NCBI GenBank assembly: GCA_003694825.1
Contig: RFJS01000005.1
Span: 1-10,130, forward strand
DNA from: Verrucomicrobiota bacterium
Lineage (GTDB): Bacteria > Verrucomicrobiota > Verrucomicrobiia > Opitutales > Opitutaceae
Direction: 5' to 3'
DNA: 10,130 bases
Below the pieces are notes generated by a model. It searched no databases. It worked only from the letters and a program-made list of their open reading frames with translations, and had not been told where the DNA came from. The position numbers were made by a program, and so were the translations under genes. Below, piece after piece: positions 1 through 7,490 of this stretch. Each line of letters begins with the position of its first letter. Within the stretch, counting starts at the first letter, position 1.

Positions 1-2
1 CC

Positions 3-992
3 ATGCCCCACAAAATCGGCTCGATCATCCACCTCGAACGCCGCGGCTACATGTTCGGCGCCGACCAGTGGCAGCGTCTCCACGCGCTCGCTCCCACCGT
101 CGCCACTGAATCGCCCACCCCGTTGAGCGAGGACGAGGCCATCGAAATCCTGCACGACTGCACGATCGCTCTCGGCAGCTGGCGCACGCCGCGCCCCACC
201 CCGCGGCTCCTCGAGGCCTGCCCCGACCTGCGGCTCTGGGTGCACGTCGCCGGCAGCGTCAAGCCGCTCTTCAACGACGCCGTCCTCGCCCGCGGCATGC
301 ACATCGTCTCCTGCGCCGCGCCCATCGCCGACAACGTCGCCGAATTCACCCTGGCCATGCTCGTCACCGGCCTTCGCCACATCTTCGACCACGCCCGCCA
401 TATGCGGCGGCCCGGCAGCCCCCGTCCCCCGCGGGGCAAAATGCTGTGCGATTCCACCATCGGCGTCATCGGCGCTTCCCTCGTCGGCCGCCGCGTCATG
501 CGGCTGCTCAACACCATCGGATGCCGGATCCTCCTCTACGACCCCTACATCGACGAGGCCGGCGCGGCCGAGCTGGGCGCCACGCTCGAGCCTGATCTCG
601 TCGAACTGTGCGCCAACAGCGACGCCGTCACCCTCCACGCGCCCTACCTCCCCTCCACCCGCCACATGCTCCGCGCCGAGCACTTCCGCGCCATGCGGGA
701 TGACACCGTATTCATCAACACCGCACGCGGCGGCTGCATCGACGAGCAGGCGCTCATCGCCGAACTCGCCCGGGGCCGCCTCGTCGCCTGCCTCGACGTC
801 ACCGATCCCGAACCGCCCGACGCCGACAGCGCGCTGCGCCGCCTCCCCAACGTCATCCTCACCCCGCACATCGCCGGCGGCGCCGGCAACCTGCGCATGG
901 GCCGGCTCGCCGTCGACGCCGTCGAAGCCTTCATCAACGACCGCCCCATCCCCGGCCGCGTCGATCCCGCCGATCTCGACCGCATCGCCTGA
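3..992 (+). CDS. D-2-hydroxyacid dehydrogenase family protein (NAD-dependent), possibly 5'-truncated by the window edge
   Basis: This protein (329 aa from the ATG at 3) should interconvert a 2-keto acid and a D-2-hydroxy acid with NAD(P)H in the cytoplasm. The substrate cannot be read from the sequence. A Rossmann dinucleotide-binding motif sits at residues 154-162 (GVIGASLVG), followed by an acidic-type strand end (YDPY). The family's catalytic triad is visible: Arg242 in NTARGG, Glu270 in DPEPP and His289 in TPHIAGG. The second glycine of the usual GxGxxG is Ser159, a variant that occurs in some subfamilies of these enzymes. The N-terminal substrate domain is present from about residue 5, so the ATG at 3 may be the real start, but upstream sequence is missing. 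The gene ends 48 bp before the converging AraC gene. An adjacent sugar locus suggests a role in sugar-acid metabolism, but this is inference. The family call is firm; the specific reaction is unknown. Confidence 0.9.
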   Translation: MPHKIGSIIHLERRGYMFGADQWQRLHALAPTVATESPTPLSEDEAIEILHDCTIALGSWRTPRPTPRLLEACPDLRLWVHVAGSVKPLFNDAVLARGMHIVSCAAPIADNVAEFTLAMLVTGLRHIFDHARHMRRPGSPRPPRGKMLCDSTIGVIGASLVGRRVMRLLNTIGCRILLYDPYIDEAGAAELGATLEPDLVELCANSDAVTLHAPYLPSTRHMLRAEHFRAMRDDTVFINTARGGCIDEQALIAELARGRLVACLDVTDPEPPDADSALRRLPNVILTPHIAGGAGNLRMGRLAVDAVEAFINDRPIPGRVDPADLDRIA

Positions 993-1029
993 CGGTGCCG
1001 CCGCCCGCCCTCTCCCTTCCCGGACGGGC

Positions 1030-1041
1030 ATCACCGGTGAT
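1030..1041. repeat. 12-bp perfect palindrome in the convergent gap
   Basis: ATCACCGGTGAT is a perfect palindrome in the 48-bp gap (993-1040) between the dehydrogenase and the AraC gene, and its last base is part of the AraC stop codon. It could be a protein-binding site or a small two-way stem that slows transcription. There is no T-tract on either side, so it does not qualify as an intrinsic terminator. Confidence 0.4.
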
Positions 1042-1841
1042 CAGCCCTCACCCCAGGCCTTCGCGCGCAAGTCACGCGGGCTCATGCCATGGAGCTTGCG
1101 CACCCAGCGGGAAAAGTGAAAGGGCGTGGCAAACCCCGACCGCCACGCAATCTCGCTCACAGACAATCCCGTCTCCCGCAAAAGCCGCACCCCGTGCTCC
1201 GTCCGCGCCGTCCACAACGCCCGCATCGGAGTCGTTCCGAGATGCCGGCGAAACAGTTTCACCAATTGCGCGGTTGATACACCCGCGGCGCGCGCGAGAA
1301 CCGCGAGGCTCGCCGGTTGATCGAGGTTGGCCCCGATCCAGTCCAGGGCGCGGCGCAACGCGTCGGGCTCGCGAATTCGGCTCCTCGGCTCAGCGTCCAG
1401 CAGGCAGGCATGCAAGGCGGCCAGGCCGAGCGACCGCAGCAGTCCGGGAGAGCGCGCCCCTGCCTCGCCGGGCACGGACAGACCGATCTCCAGGATCTGC
1501 GCCAGCCGCTGGCTCATCGGCCGCACCCGCCCCACCTCTGCCACGACCCGCGCACACTGCGCGGCCAAAGATGCGTCGACCACCCCGCCATTCACCGAAC
1601 ACCACAGATGCCGTGTCGTGCGCGCCGGCGAAAACCGAAACATCTCCCGGAAACCGGGCAGAAACAGCCCCACCTCCCCGGCGGTGAGCAGGACTTGCTC
1701 GTCCTCGACCCTGACGCGCGCCTCGCCAGCGACCACCGCCACAAGCTGATAGTCCGGCTGAATCCGCGGCCCGTAGGCACCGCCGGCGTGATAGGTGACA
1801 TCGCCGAACACGACGTGCTCCGAGGAAACGATTCGGAGCAT
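1041..1841 (-). CDS. AraC/XylS-family transcriptional regulator
   Basis: A 266-aa regulator with the common two-part layout. An N-terminal cupin-like effector domain covers roughly residues 1-85 (the Y-Q-L-V-A-V-V-A-G strand and the LTAGEVGLFLPG turn are typical). A C-terminal AraC DNA-binding domain carries two helix-turn-helix units, at about 178-202 (SLAVLARAAGVSTAQLVKLF) and 226-252 (VSEIAWRSGFATPFHFSRW). It closes with the GMSPRDLR signature. The frame is open up to an ATG at 1949, and another ATG lies at 1913. I chose the ATG at 1841 because the cupin begins there and the extra N-terminal residues are Ser/Arg-rich and unlike the family. No Shine-Dalgarno sequence is visible before it. 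The gene diverges from the GH120 gene, so it probably activates the glycosidase pair in response to a sugar. The family is certain; the target and ligand are inferred. Confidence 0.93.
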   Translation of the reverse strand: MLRIVSSEHVVFGDVTYHAGGAYGPRIQPDYQLVAVVAGEARVRVEDEQVLLTAGEVGLFLPGFREMFRFSPARTTRHLWCSVNGGVVDASLAAQCARVVAEVGRVRPMSQRLAQILEIGLSVPGEAGARSPGLLRSLGLAALHACLLDAEPRSRIREPDALRRALDWIGANLDQPASLAVLARAAGVSTAQLVKLFRRHLGTTPMRALWTARTEHGVRLLRETGLSVSEIAWRSGFATPFHFSRWVRKLHGMSPRDLRAKAWGEG

Positions 1842-1998
1842 TCTGGATAGGTTTTTGAACGCACTGGAGGTCGAGCGAGGCACGGAAGATATGCTACTGG
1901 ATAGGCATGCCATAGCATGGCCTCTCCGGCGACCGCCACGGGAATCCATGCGCCATCCGCTTTTCCGCCCCCGGCCCCATGGCCAACCGCCTCACACC
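1842..1998. promoter_or_regulatory. Divergent regulatory region between araC-type gene and GH120 gene
   Basis: This 157-bp gap must hold the promoters for both divergent genes. It contains a 9-bp direct repeat (annotated separately), a GGCATGCC palindrome at 1904-1911 that overlaps the second repeat copy, and a small inverted repeat CCAT-AGC-ATGG at 1910-1920. I could not find a convincing -35/-10 pair on either strand. The sequence from about 1841 to 1920 is clearly more A+T-rich than the coding sequence around it. Confidence 0.5.
1843..1905. promoter_or_regulatory. Direct repeat CTGGATAGG, candidate AraC-family operator pair
   Basis: CTGGATAGG occurs at 1843-1851 and again, identical, at 1897-1905. 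The two starts are 54 bp apart, close to five helical turns, so both copies would lie on the same face of the DNA. AraC-family proteins usually bind direct repeats. The first copy abuts the regulator's start codon, which would suit autorepression. The second lies about 95 bp before the GH120 start. Binding by the neighbouring regulator is inference. Confidence 0.45.
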
Positions 1999-3918
1999 AT
2001 GAAGATCGCCGCTATGCTCAAACTCACCATCGGCTCCACGCTCTCCGTGCTCGGCGCCCTGCCCGCGTCGGCGGCGGAGTATCACGTCGCCAAATCGGGG
2101 AACGACCACAACCCGGGCACCATCGAGCAGCCGTTGCTGACGATCTCCGCCGCCGCGGCAAGAGCCATGCCCGGCGACACCATCACCGTCCACGAAGGGA
2201 TCTACCGTGAGCGCGTGAACCCGCCGCGTGGCGGCGTCTCCGACCGCCGGCGCATCGTCTATCGCGCCGCCCCCGGCCAGCACGTCGTCATCACCGGCGC
2301 GGAAGTCATCAAAAACTGGACACACGTGCAGGGCAGCGTCTGGAAGGCCACCCTCCCCAACACCTTCTTCGGCGATTTCAACCCCTACAGCGACCGCATC
2401 CACGGCGACTGGTTCAACCCGAAGGACCGCGACCACCACACCGGCGCGGTTTACCTGAACGGCCATTGGCTGGCGGAAGCCGCCCGCCCGGAAGACGTGT
2501 TCGCCGAACCAGGGCCCCAGGCGCTCTGGTTCGCGCGGGTCGACGACGCACACACCACCATCTGGGCACAGTTCGCGGACGTGAATCCGAACGAAGCGCT
2601 CGTGGAGATCAACGTGCGCCAGACGGTCTTCTATCCCGATCAGCCGGGACGCAACTACATCACCGTGCGCGGATTCACGCTTCGCCAGGCCGCCACCCCC
2701 TGGGCGCCCCCCACGGCCGAGCAGATCGGTCTCATCGGCACGCACTGGAGCAAGGGCTGGATCATCGAAGACAACACGATCGCATACTCAACCTGCGCCG
2801 GCCTCACGCTCGGCAAACATGGGGACGAATTCGACAACACCTCCGCCAACAGCGCCGAGGGCTACGTCAAGACCATCGAGCGCGCCCTCGCCCACCCCAT
2901 CCCCTGGTCGAAGGACCACATCGGCCGGCACATCGTCCGCCGCAACCACATCGCCCATTGCGAACAGGGCGGCATCATCGGCAGCCTCGGCGGCGCTTTC
3001 AGCACGATCACCGACAACGTCATCCACGACATTCACGTCCGCCGCCTTTTCGGCGGATCGGAAATGGCCGGGATCAAGCTCCACGGCGCCATCGACACCG
3101 AAATCACGGGCAACCACATCCATCACACCGTGCGCGGACTCTGGCTCGACTGGATGGCCCAGGGCACCCGCGTTTCGCGAAACCTCCTGCACGACAACAC
3201 AAGCCACGATCTGTTCCTCGAGGTCAACCATGGCCCCTTTGTCGTGGACAACAACCTGTTGCTCTCCCCCGTCTCGGTCCTCGACATCTCCGAGGGCGGC
3301 GCCTTCGCCCACAATCTCTTCGCCGGCAAGATCATCACACGCGCCGAGCTGGACCGGGAAACACCGTATCACCGCCCTCACGACACCGCCATCGCCGGCC
3401 TCGCCGTCACCCGTGGTGGAGACAATCGCTTCTTCAACAACATCTTCGTCGGCGGCACCCTCGACGATCGTGGCCTCGATGACTGGATTCGCAAAATGCC
3501 ACACGCCCATGGCTTCGGTCTGTTCATCTACGACGACAAATCCTTCCCCTCCCGCGCCGAGGGCAACGTCTACCTGCGCGGAGCGCAGCCCGGCCGCGAT
3601 GAAGCGAATCCGGTAGTGCTTCCCGGATACGCCCCCGGCATCCGCCTCGTCGAAGCGCCCGATGGCTGGCGTCTGGAGATCAGCCTCGACGCCGCCTGGG
3701 CGGCCACGCGACATCGAAAGCTGGTCACCACCGAATGGCTCGGTCGCGCCCGCGTGCCCGACCTCCCGTTCGAAAACGCCGTCGGCGAACCCATCGCGAT
3801 CGGAATCGATTACTTCGGGAAGGCGCGCGCCGAAGAAAATCCCTTCCCCGGTCCCTTCACCCGAGAGGCATTCGATCGGGCCTCTCTCCGGGTCGCCGCG
3901 TCCTGCCCCTGCCGCTGA
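1999..3918 (+). CDS. Secreted GH120-type beta-xylosidase (right-handed beta-helix glycosidase)
   Basis: A 639-aa protein expected to remove beta-linked xylose from the ends of oligosaccharides. Residues 1-25 form a Sec signal peptide: Lys2 and Lys8, a hydrophobic core, then a PASA-AE cleavage site, so it acts in the periplasm or outside. The mature protein starts EYHVAKSGND and, from memory, lines up end to end with XylC of Thermoanaerobacterium saccharolyticum (GH120). Shared motifs include WAPPT near 235 and WSKGWIIEDN at 250. The residues matching the XylC catalytic pair are Asp384 (GLWLDW) and Glu408 (LFLEVNHGP). Many short N-rich turns (DNTI, DNVIHD, DNNLL) fit a parallel beta-helix. The ATG at 1999 gives a clean signal peptide; upstream in-frame ATGs at 1948 and 1795 do not. 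No Shine-Dalgarno sequence is visible. It is probably co-transcribed with the GH2 gene. Exact substrate is inferred from the family. Confidence 0.85.
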   Translation: MKIAAMLKLTIGSTLSVLGALPASAAEYHVAKSGNDHNPGTIEQPLLTISAAAARAMPGDTITVHEGIYRERVNPPRGGVSDRRRIVYRAAPGQHVVITGAEVIKNWTHVQGSVWKATLPNTFFGDFNPYSDRIHGDWFNPKDRDHHTGAVYLNGHWLAEAARPEDVFAEPGPQALWFARVDDAHTTIWAQFADVNPNEALVEINVRQTVFYPDQPGRNYITVRGFTLRQAATPWAPPTAEQIGLIGTHWSKGWIIEDNTIAYSTCAGLTLGKHGDEFDNTSANSAEGYVKTIERALAHPIPWSKDHIGRHIVRRNHIAHCEQGGIIGSLGGAFSTITDNVIHDIHVRRLFGGSEMAGIKLHGAIDTEITGNHIHHTVRGLWLDWMAQGTRVSRNLLHDNTSHDLFLEVNHGPFVVDNNLLLSPVSVLDISEGGAFAHNLFAGKIITRAELDRETPYHRPHDTAIAGLAVTRGGDNRFFNNIFVGGTLDDRGLDDWIRKMPHAHGFGLFIYDDKSFPSRAEGNVYLRGAQPGRDEANPVVLPGYAPGIRLVEAPDGWRLEISLDAAWAATRHRKLVTTEWLGRARVPDLPFENAVGEPIAIGIDYFGKARAEENPFPGPFTREAFDRASLRVAASCPCR

Positions 3919-3938
3919 CGGGACGGCAGGCCCCTGTC

Positions 3939-3952
3939 CTGAATCGGTTCAG
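3939..3952. promoter_or_regulatory. LacI-operator-like imperfect palindrome between the glycosidase genes
   Basis: CTGAATCGGTTCAG has 5-bp perfect arms (CTGAA/TTCAG) around a central CG. This matches the layout of LacI/GalR-family operators such as TGAAACGTTTCA except for the two bases flanking CG. It sits 21 bp after the GH120 stop codon and 46 bp before the GH2 start. TCGGTTC also occurs as a direct repeat at 3944-3950 and 3959-3965. No LacI-type gene lies in the window, so the role is inference. Confidence 0.3.
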
Positions 3953-3998
3953 TCCATTTCGGTTCGCCTTTCCGGGCCGGTTTCCGATCGATGGATCC

Positions 3999-6900
3999 GT
4001 GCCTGCCTCATCCATCTCCGAGCCCCAGATCACCGCCCTTTTCGGCGCGGGCGCCGTCCGCACCTGGGAAAACCCCGAAATCACCGCAATCAACAAGCTG
4101 CCGCCGCGCGCCAGCTTCCTCCCCTTCGAACGGGCGGCTGCTGCCCGCTCCCGCGACCCCCGGCGCTCGCCCTGGGTGCTTCCGCTCGATGGCGATTGGG
4201 ATTTTCGATACGAACCTTCCCCCGAGGCCGCGATGCGCACCCTGCGCCGGGGCGTGCGCCGCTGGGAGACGATCCGGGTGCCGGGAAACTGGGAGATGCA
4301 GGGGTTCGGCCGCCCGCATTACACCAATGTGCAAATGCCCTGGCCCCACGAGCCGCCCCGGGTGCCCGAGGAAAACCCCACCGGCATCCATCGCCGCCGC
4401 TTCACCGTTCCCGCCTCGTGGGCCGGGCGGCGCATCGTCGTGCACTTTGGCGCCGCCGACAGCGTGCTCGCCGTCTTCTGCAACGGCGTCGCCATCGGCC
4501 TCTCCAAGGACTCGCGCCTGCCTGCGGAGTTCGACCTCACCGACGCCGTCCGACCGGGCGCGGAAAACGAGCTGATCGCCGTGGTCATCAAATGGTCCGA
4601 CGCCTCATTCATCGAGGATCAGGACATGTGGTGGCTCTCCGGCCTGCATCGCAGCGTATGCCTCTTCGCGACACCCCGAACATTCATCGCCGACGTGCGC
4701 TTCCGCCCCCATGTATCGGCCGACCTGCGACGGGCGGAACTCGAGCTCACGGCCGCCCTCGGCTTTCATCGCGAGATCACCCACGGATGCGCCGTGGAGC
4801 TGCAGCTCTTCGATCCCGCCGGCCGGAAGGTCTTCCCGCGCCCTCTGCGCCGCGAGGTCGACTCGTCGCGCACCCAGAACCTCATCGGCCGCCACGAAGC
4901 CCACTTCCGCGCCACCATCCCGGCGGCGCGCCTGCGGCTCTGGAGCCATGAAACCCCGGTCCTCTACACCGCCGTCGTCACCGCCCGCACGCCCCATGGC
5001 ACCAGCCACACCGCCGTCCGTGTCGGTTTCCGGCGCGTCGAGCTGTGCGGTCGCGATCTGCTCATCAACGGCCGGCGTGTCCTCATCAAAGGCGTCAACC
5101 ATCACGACCACCACGAGACCCTCGGCAAGGCCGTCCCCCTCGCCACGATGCGCCGGGATGTCGAGCTGATGAAGCAGTTCAACTTCAACGCCGTCCGCAC
5201 CTCGCACTACCCCCCGGACCCCGCCTTCCTCGACCTCTGCGACGCGTTCGGCCTCTACGTCATCGACGAAGCCAACGCCGAATCCCACGCCTTCCACAAC
5301 CAGCTCTGCCACGATCCCCGCTACGCCGCCGCCTGGCTCGATCGCGTCATGCGCATGGCCATACGCGATCAGAACGACCCCTCGATCATCGCCTGGTCTC
5401 TCGGCAACGAAAGCGGCCACGGCGCCAATCACGACGCCGCCGCCGGCTGGCTTCGCCACTTCGACACCACCCGCCTCGTCCACTACGAGGGCGCGATCTC
5501 CAAACACCAGTCGCGGCTCTCCTGGGCCCATGGTCAGCTCGCCACCGACATCATCTGCCCCATGTATGCGACGCTCGACGAACTCCGCGCCTGGGCGGCC
5601 TTCGTCGAGGAACAGCGTCCCGCGGCCACGCTCCCCGGCCGCGCCGAGGACCTGAGCCCGTTGATCGAGCAGACCCCATCCGTGCGACCGGAGCCCCACG
5701 CCACCGGCCGCCCGCCCATCCGCCAGCTCCCCCACCCGCTGGACCGCCCCCTCATCCTCTGCGAATACTCCCACGCCATGGGCAACAGCAACGGTTCGCT
5801 GGCCGACTACTTCGAGCTCTTCAGAACCACCCCCGGCATCCAGGGCGGCTTCATCTGGGAATGGCTCGACCATGGCATCCGCCGGCGCCTGCCCGACGGA
5901 CGTGAATACCATGCCTACGGTGGCGATTTCGGCGACGAACCCCACGACGCCAATTTCGTCTGCGACGGCCTCGTCTCCGCCGACCGCGTCCCCCACCCGG
6001 CGATGTGGGAACACAAGCACCTCGCCCAGCCCGTCTCCGTATCGCTGGCACGGGCCTCGGACGACGGCGCCGAGATTCGCATCGGCAACGAGCACGACTT
6101 CGTCTCCCTCGGCGGCGTAGTCGGGACCTGGCAATTGCTCGTCGACGGCGCGGAAGTGCTCAGCGGCCGGCTGCCCCGCCTCACCGCCGCGCCGGGCACC
6201 TCGCAGACCGTGCGCCTCGCCTGGCGGCGCGACGCCGTTGCGCCGGGCCGTGAACGACACCTCACACTGCGGTTCTTCACCCGCGAAAAGACGATCTGGG
6301 CTCCCGCCGGCCACGAAATCGCCTGGGCGCAGCTCGAGCTGCCGGCGCCGGTCCGTGCCGCCGGCCCCGCGCACCCACGCGCCGCCGCACCGGCGTCCGC
6401 GAAATCCGTTTCCTGGCAGCTCGACAAAACCCCCGGTTCCGTCCTCGTCACCTCCGGGAAAACCCGCGCCACCTTCGACGTCGATTCCGCCCTGCTCGTC
6501 GATCTCGCCGAGGGACGCGCCTCGCTCCTCGCGCTCGGGCCGACGCTGCAGATCTGGCGCGGTGCCACCGACAACGACGGCATCAAACTCTGGAGCGGCG
6601 AGCGCCCCTCTCCGCTCACCGAGTGGCGCCGGCTGCAGATCGACAGCCCCCTCACCTTCGAGCCGGCGGACTTCCGCACGCGGGCGGCGCGCAACGGCAC
6701 CGTCGTGGTCGAGACCGTCCATCGGGCCACCAGCCGGGATCGGTGGGACGACTTTCTCCACACCCAGCGGTTCCGCTTCGAGCCCGATGGCGGGATCCTC
6801 GTGGAAAACGACCTGCGCATCGGCGACCCCGCCCTCACGGACCTGCCCCGCATCGGCGCGCGCCTCGACCTGCCGCCCGGCTTCGAATACCTCCGCTACT

Positions 6901-7319
6901 TCGGCCGCGGCCCCTTCGAAAACTACTGTGATCGCAAGGCGGCGGCGATGCTCCGTATCCACACCACCACTGTCGACGAACAATACGTCCCCTACGTCAT
7001 GCCCCAGGAGCACGGTCACCACACCGATGTCCGCTGGCTCGAACTGTCCAGGCGGCGCAACCGTGGCCCGGCTCTACGCATCGAAGGCGCCCCGCCCATC
7101 GAGTTCAACGCCACCCACTTCGCGGCGGAAGACCTCTACGCCGCCCGCCACACGATCGATCTCGAACCGCGCCCGGAAACCATCCTCTACCTCGACCACG
7201 CCCACCGCGGCCTCGGCACCGCCAGTTGCGGGCCCGATACGCTCGAACGCTACCGCATCCGTGGCCGCCGCTTTCGCTGGCGCTATCGCCTCGCCTGTCA
7301 GCCCGTCCCCGCGCAGTGA
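3999..7319 (+). CDS. lacZ: GH2 beta-galactosidase (LacZ type, five-domain)
   Basis: A 1106-aa enzyme from a GTG start, predicted to hydrolyse terminal beta-galactosides by the retaining mechanism. It follows E. coli LacZ along its whole length. The WENP interface segment is at residue 23, and the sugar-binding jelly roll runs to about 235 with Asp201 in WSDASFIEDQDMW. The TIM barrel carries His403 (FNAVRTSHYP), the acid/base Glu471 (SLGNESGHG) and the nucleophile Glu589 (LILCEYSHAMGNS). The C-terminal small-chain domain carries TDNDG near 858 and GLGTASCGPDT at 1071. No signal peptide is visible, so it is probably cytoplasmic. The frame is open back to 3735 inside the GH120 gene, but there is no in-frame ATG between 3735 and the first jelly-roll strands. 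GTG at 3999 places WENP about where LacZ has it. The enzyme has about 42 extra residues between the catalytic glutamates compared with LacZ. It lies 80 bp after the GH120 gene on the same strand. Galactoside preference is the family default and is not proven. Confidence 0.9.
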   Translation: MPASSISEPQITALFGAGAVRTWENPEITAINKLPPRASFLPFERAAAARSRDPRRSPWVLPLDGDWDFRYEPSPEAAMRTLRRGVRRWETIRVPGNWEMQGFGRPHYTNVQMPWPHEPPRVPEENPTGIHRRRFTVPASWAGRRIVVHFGAADSVLAVFCNGVAIGLSKDSRLPAEFDLTDAVRPGAENELIAVVIKWSDASFIEDQDMWWLSGLHRSVCLFATPRTFIADVRFRPHVSADLRRAELELTAALGFHREITHGCAVELQLFDPAGRKVFPRPLRREVDSSRTQNLIGRHEAHFRATIPAARLRLWSHETPVLYTAVVTARTPHGTSHTAVRVGFRRVELCGRDLLINGRRVLIKGVNHHDHHETLGKAVPLATMRRDVELMKQFNFNAVRTSHYPPDPAFLDLCDAFGLYVIDEANAESHAFHNQLCHDPRYAAAWLDRVMRMAIRDQNDPSIIAWSLGNESGHGANHDAAAGWLRHFDTTRLVHYEGAISKHQSRLSWAHGQLATDIICPMYATLDELRAWAAFVEEQRPAATLPGRAEDLSPLIEQTPSVRPEPHATGRPPIRQLPHPLDRPLILCEYSHAMGNSNGSLADYFELFRTTPGIQGGFIWEWLDHGIRRRLPDGREYHAYGGDFGDEPHDANFVCDGLVSADRVPHPAMWEHKHLAQPVSVSLARASDDGAEIRIGNEHDFVSLGGVVGTWQLLVDGAEVLSGRLPRLTAAPGTSQTVRLAWRRDAVAPGRERHLTLRFFTREKTIWAPAGHEIAWAQLELPAPVRAAGPAHPRAAAPASAKSVSWQLDKTPGSVLVTSGKTRATFDVDSALLVDLAEGRASLLALGPTLQIWRGATDNDGIKLWSGERPSPLTEWRRLQIDSPLTFEPADFRTRAARNGTVVVETVHRATSRDRWDDFLHTQRFRFEPDGGILVENDLRIGDPALTDLPRIGARLDLPPGFEYLRYFGRGPFENYCDRKAAAMLRIHTTTVDEQYVPYVMPQEHGHHTDVRWLELSRRRNRGPALRIEGAPPIEFNATHFAAEDLYAARHTIDLEPRPETILYLDHAHRGLGTASCGPDTLERYRIRGRRFRWRYRLACQPVPAQ

Positions 7320-7427
7320 TCCCACGGATTCCTTGAACCAGCGCGCCCCGCTCCGGTTCCCGCCACAGCGGCCGCCGCATTGCCGCAGTCAAATTCCCGT
7401 AAAACCGCCGCGCTCTTTGGGGCTGCC

Positions 7428-7463
7428 GCGCCGGTGACGACAGGCCTGCGCGGTGGCCGGCGC
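7428..7463. repeat. Inverted repeat GCGCCGG / CCGGCGC
   Basis: Seven-base perfect arms at 7428-7434 and 7457-7463 flank a 22-base loop that itself contains the palindrome AGGCCT. It lies about 109 bp after the GH2 stop codon and is followed by a C-tract instead of a T-tract. It may stabilise the end of the mRNA, but it does not have the features of an intrinsic terminator. Confidence 0.35.
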
Positions 7464-7490
7464 ACCCCCCCCAACCGGAAAGCGCCGCCA

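Noticed and set aside
1795..1998. Longer N-terminus for the GH120 protein
   Set aside because: It would bury the signal peptide behind 68 residues and overlap the AraC start region. The ATG at 1999 gives a normal signal peptide.
3735..3998. ATG-started upstream extension of the GH2 gene overlapping the GH120 gene
   Set aside because: The added residues are Arg/Pro-rich, unlike LacZ or any signal peptide, and read through the GH120 C-terminus in another frame. GTG at 3999 gives the expected LacZ-like N-terminus.
4605..7022. 805-codon open frame on the - strand opposite the GH2 gene
   Set aside because: It lies wholly inside a gene with clear LacZ motifs. Its protein is Gly/Val/Glu/Ala-rich with no recognisable domain, as expected for the mirror of C-ending codons in G+C-rich DNA.
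7428..7472. Rho-independent terminator for the GH2 gene
   Set aside because: The stem has a 22-base loop and is followed by a C-tract with no T-run, so it lacks the required features.
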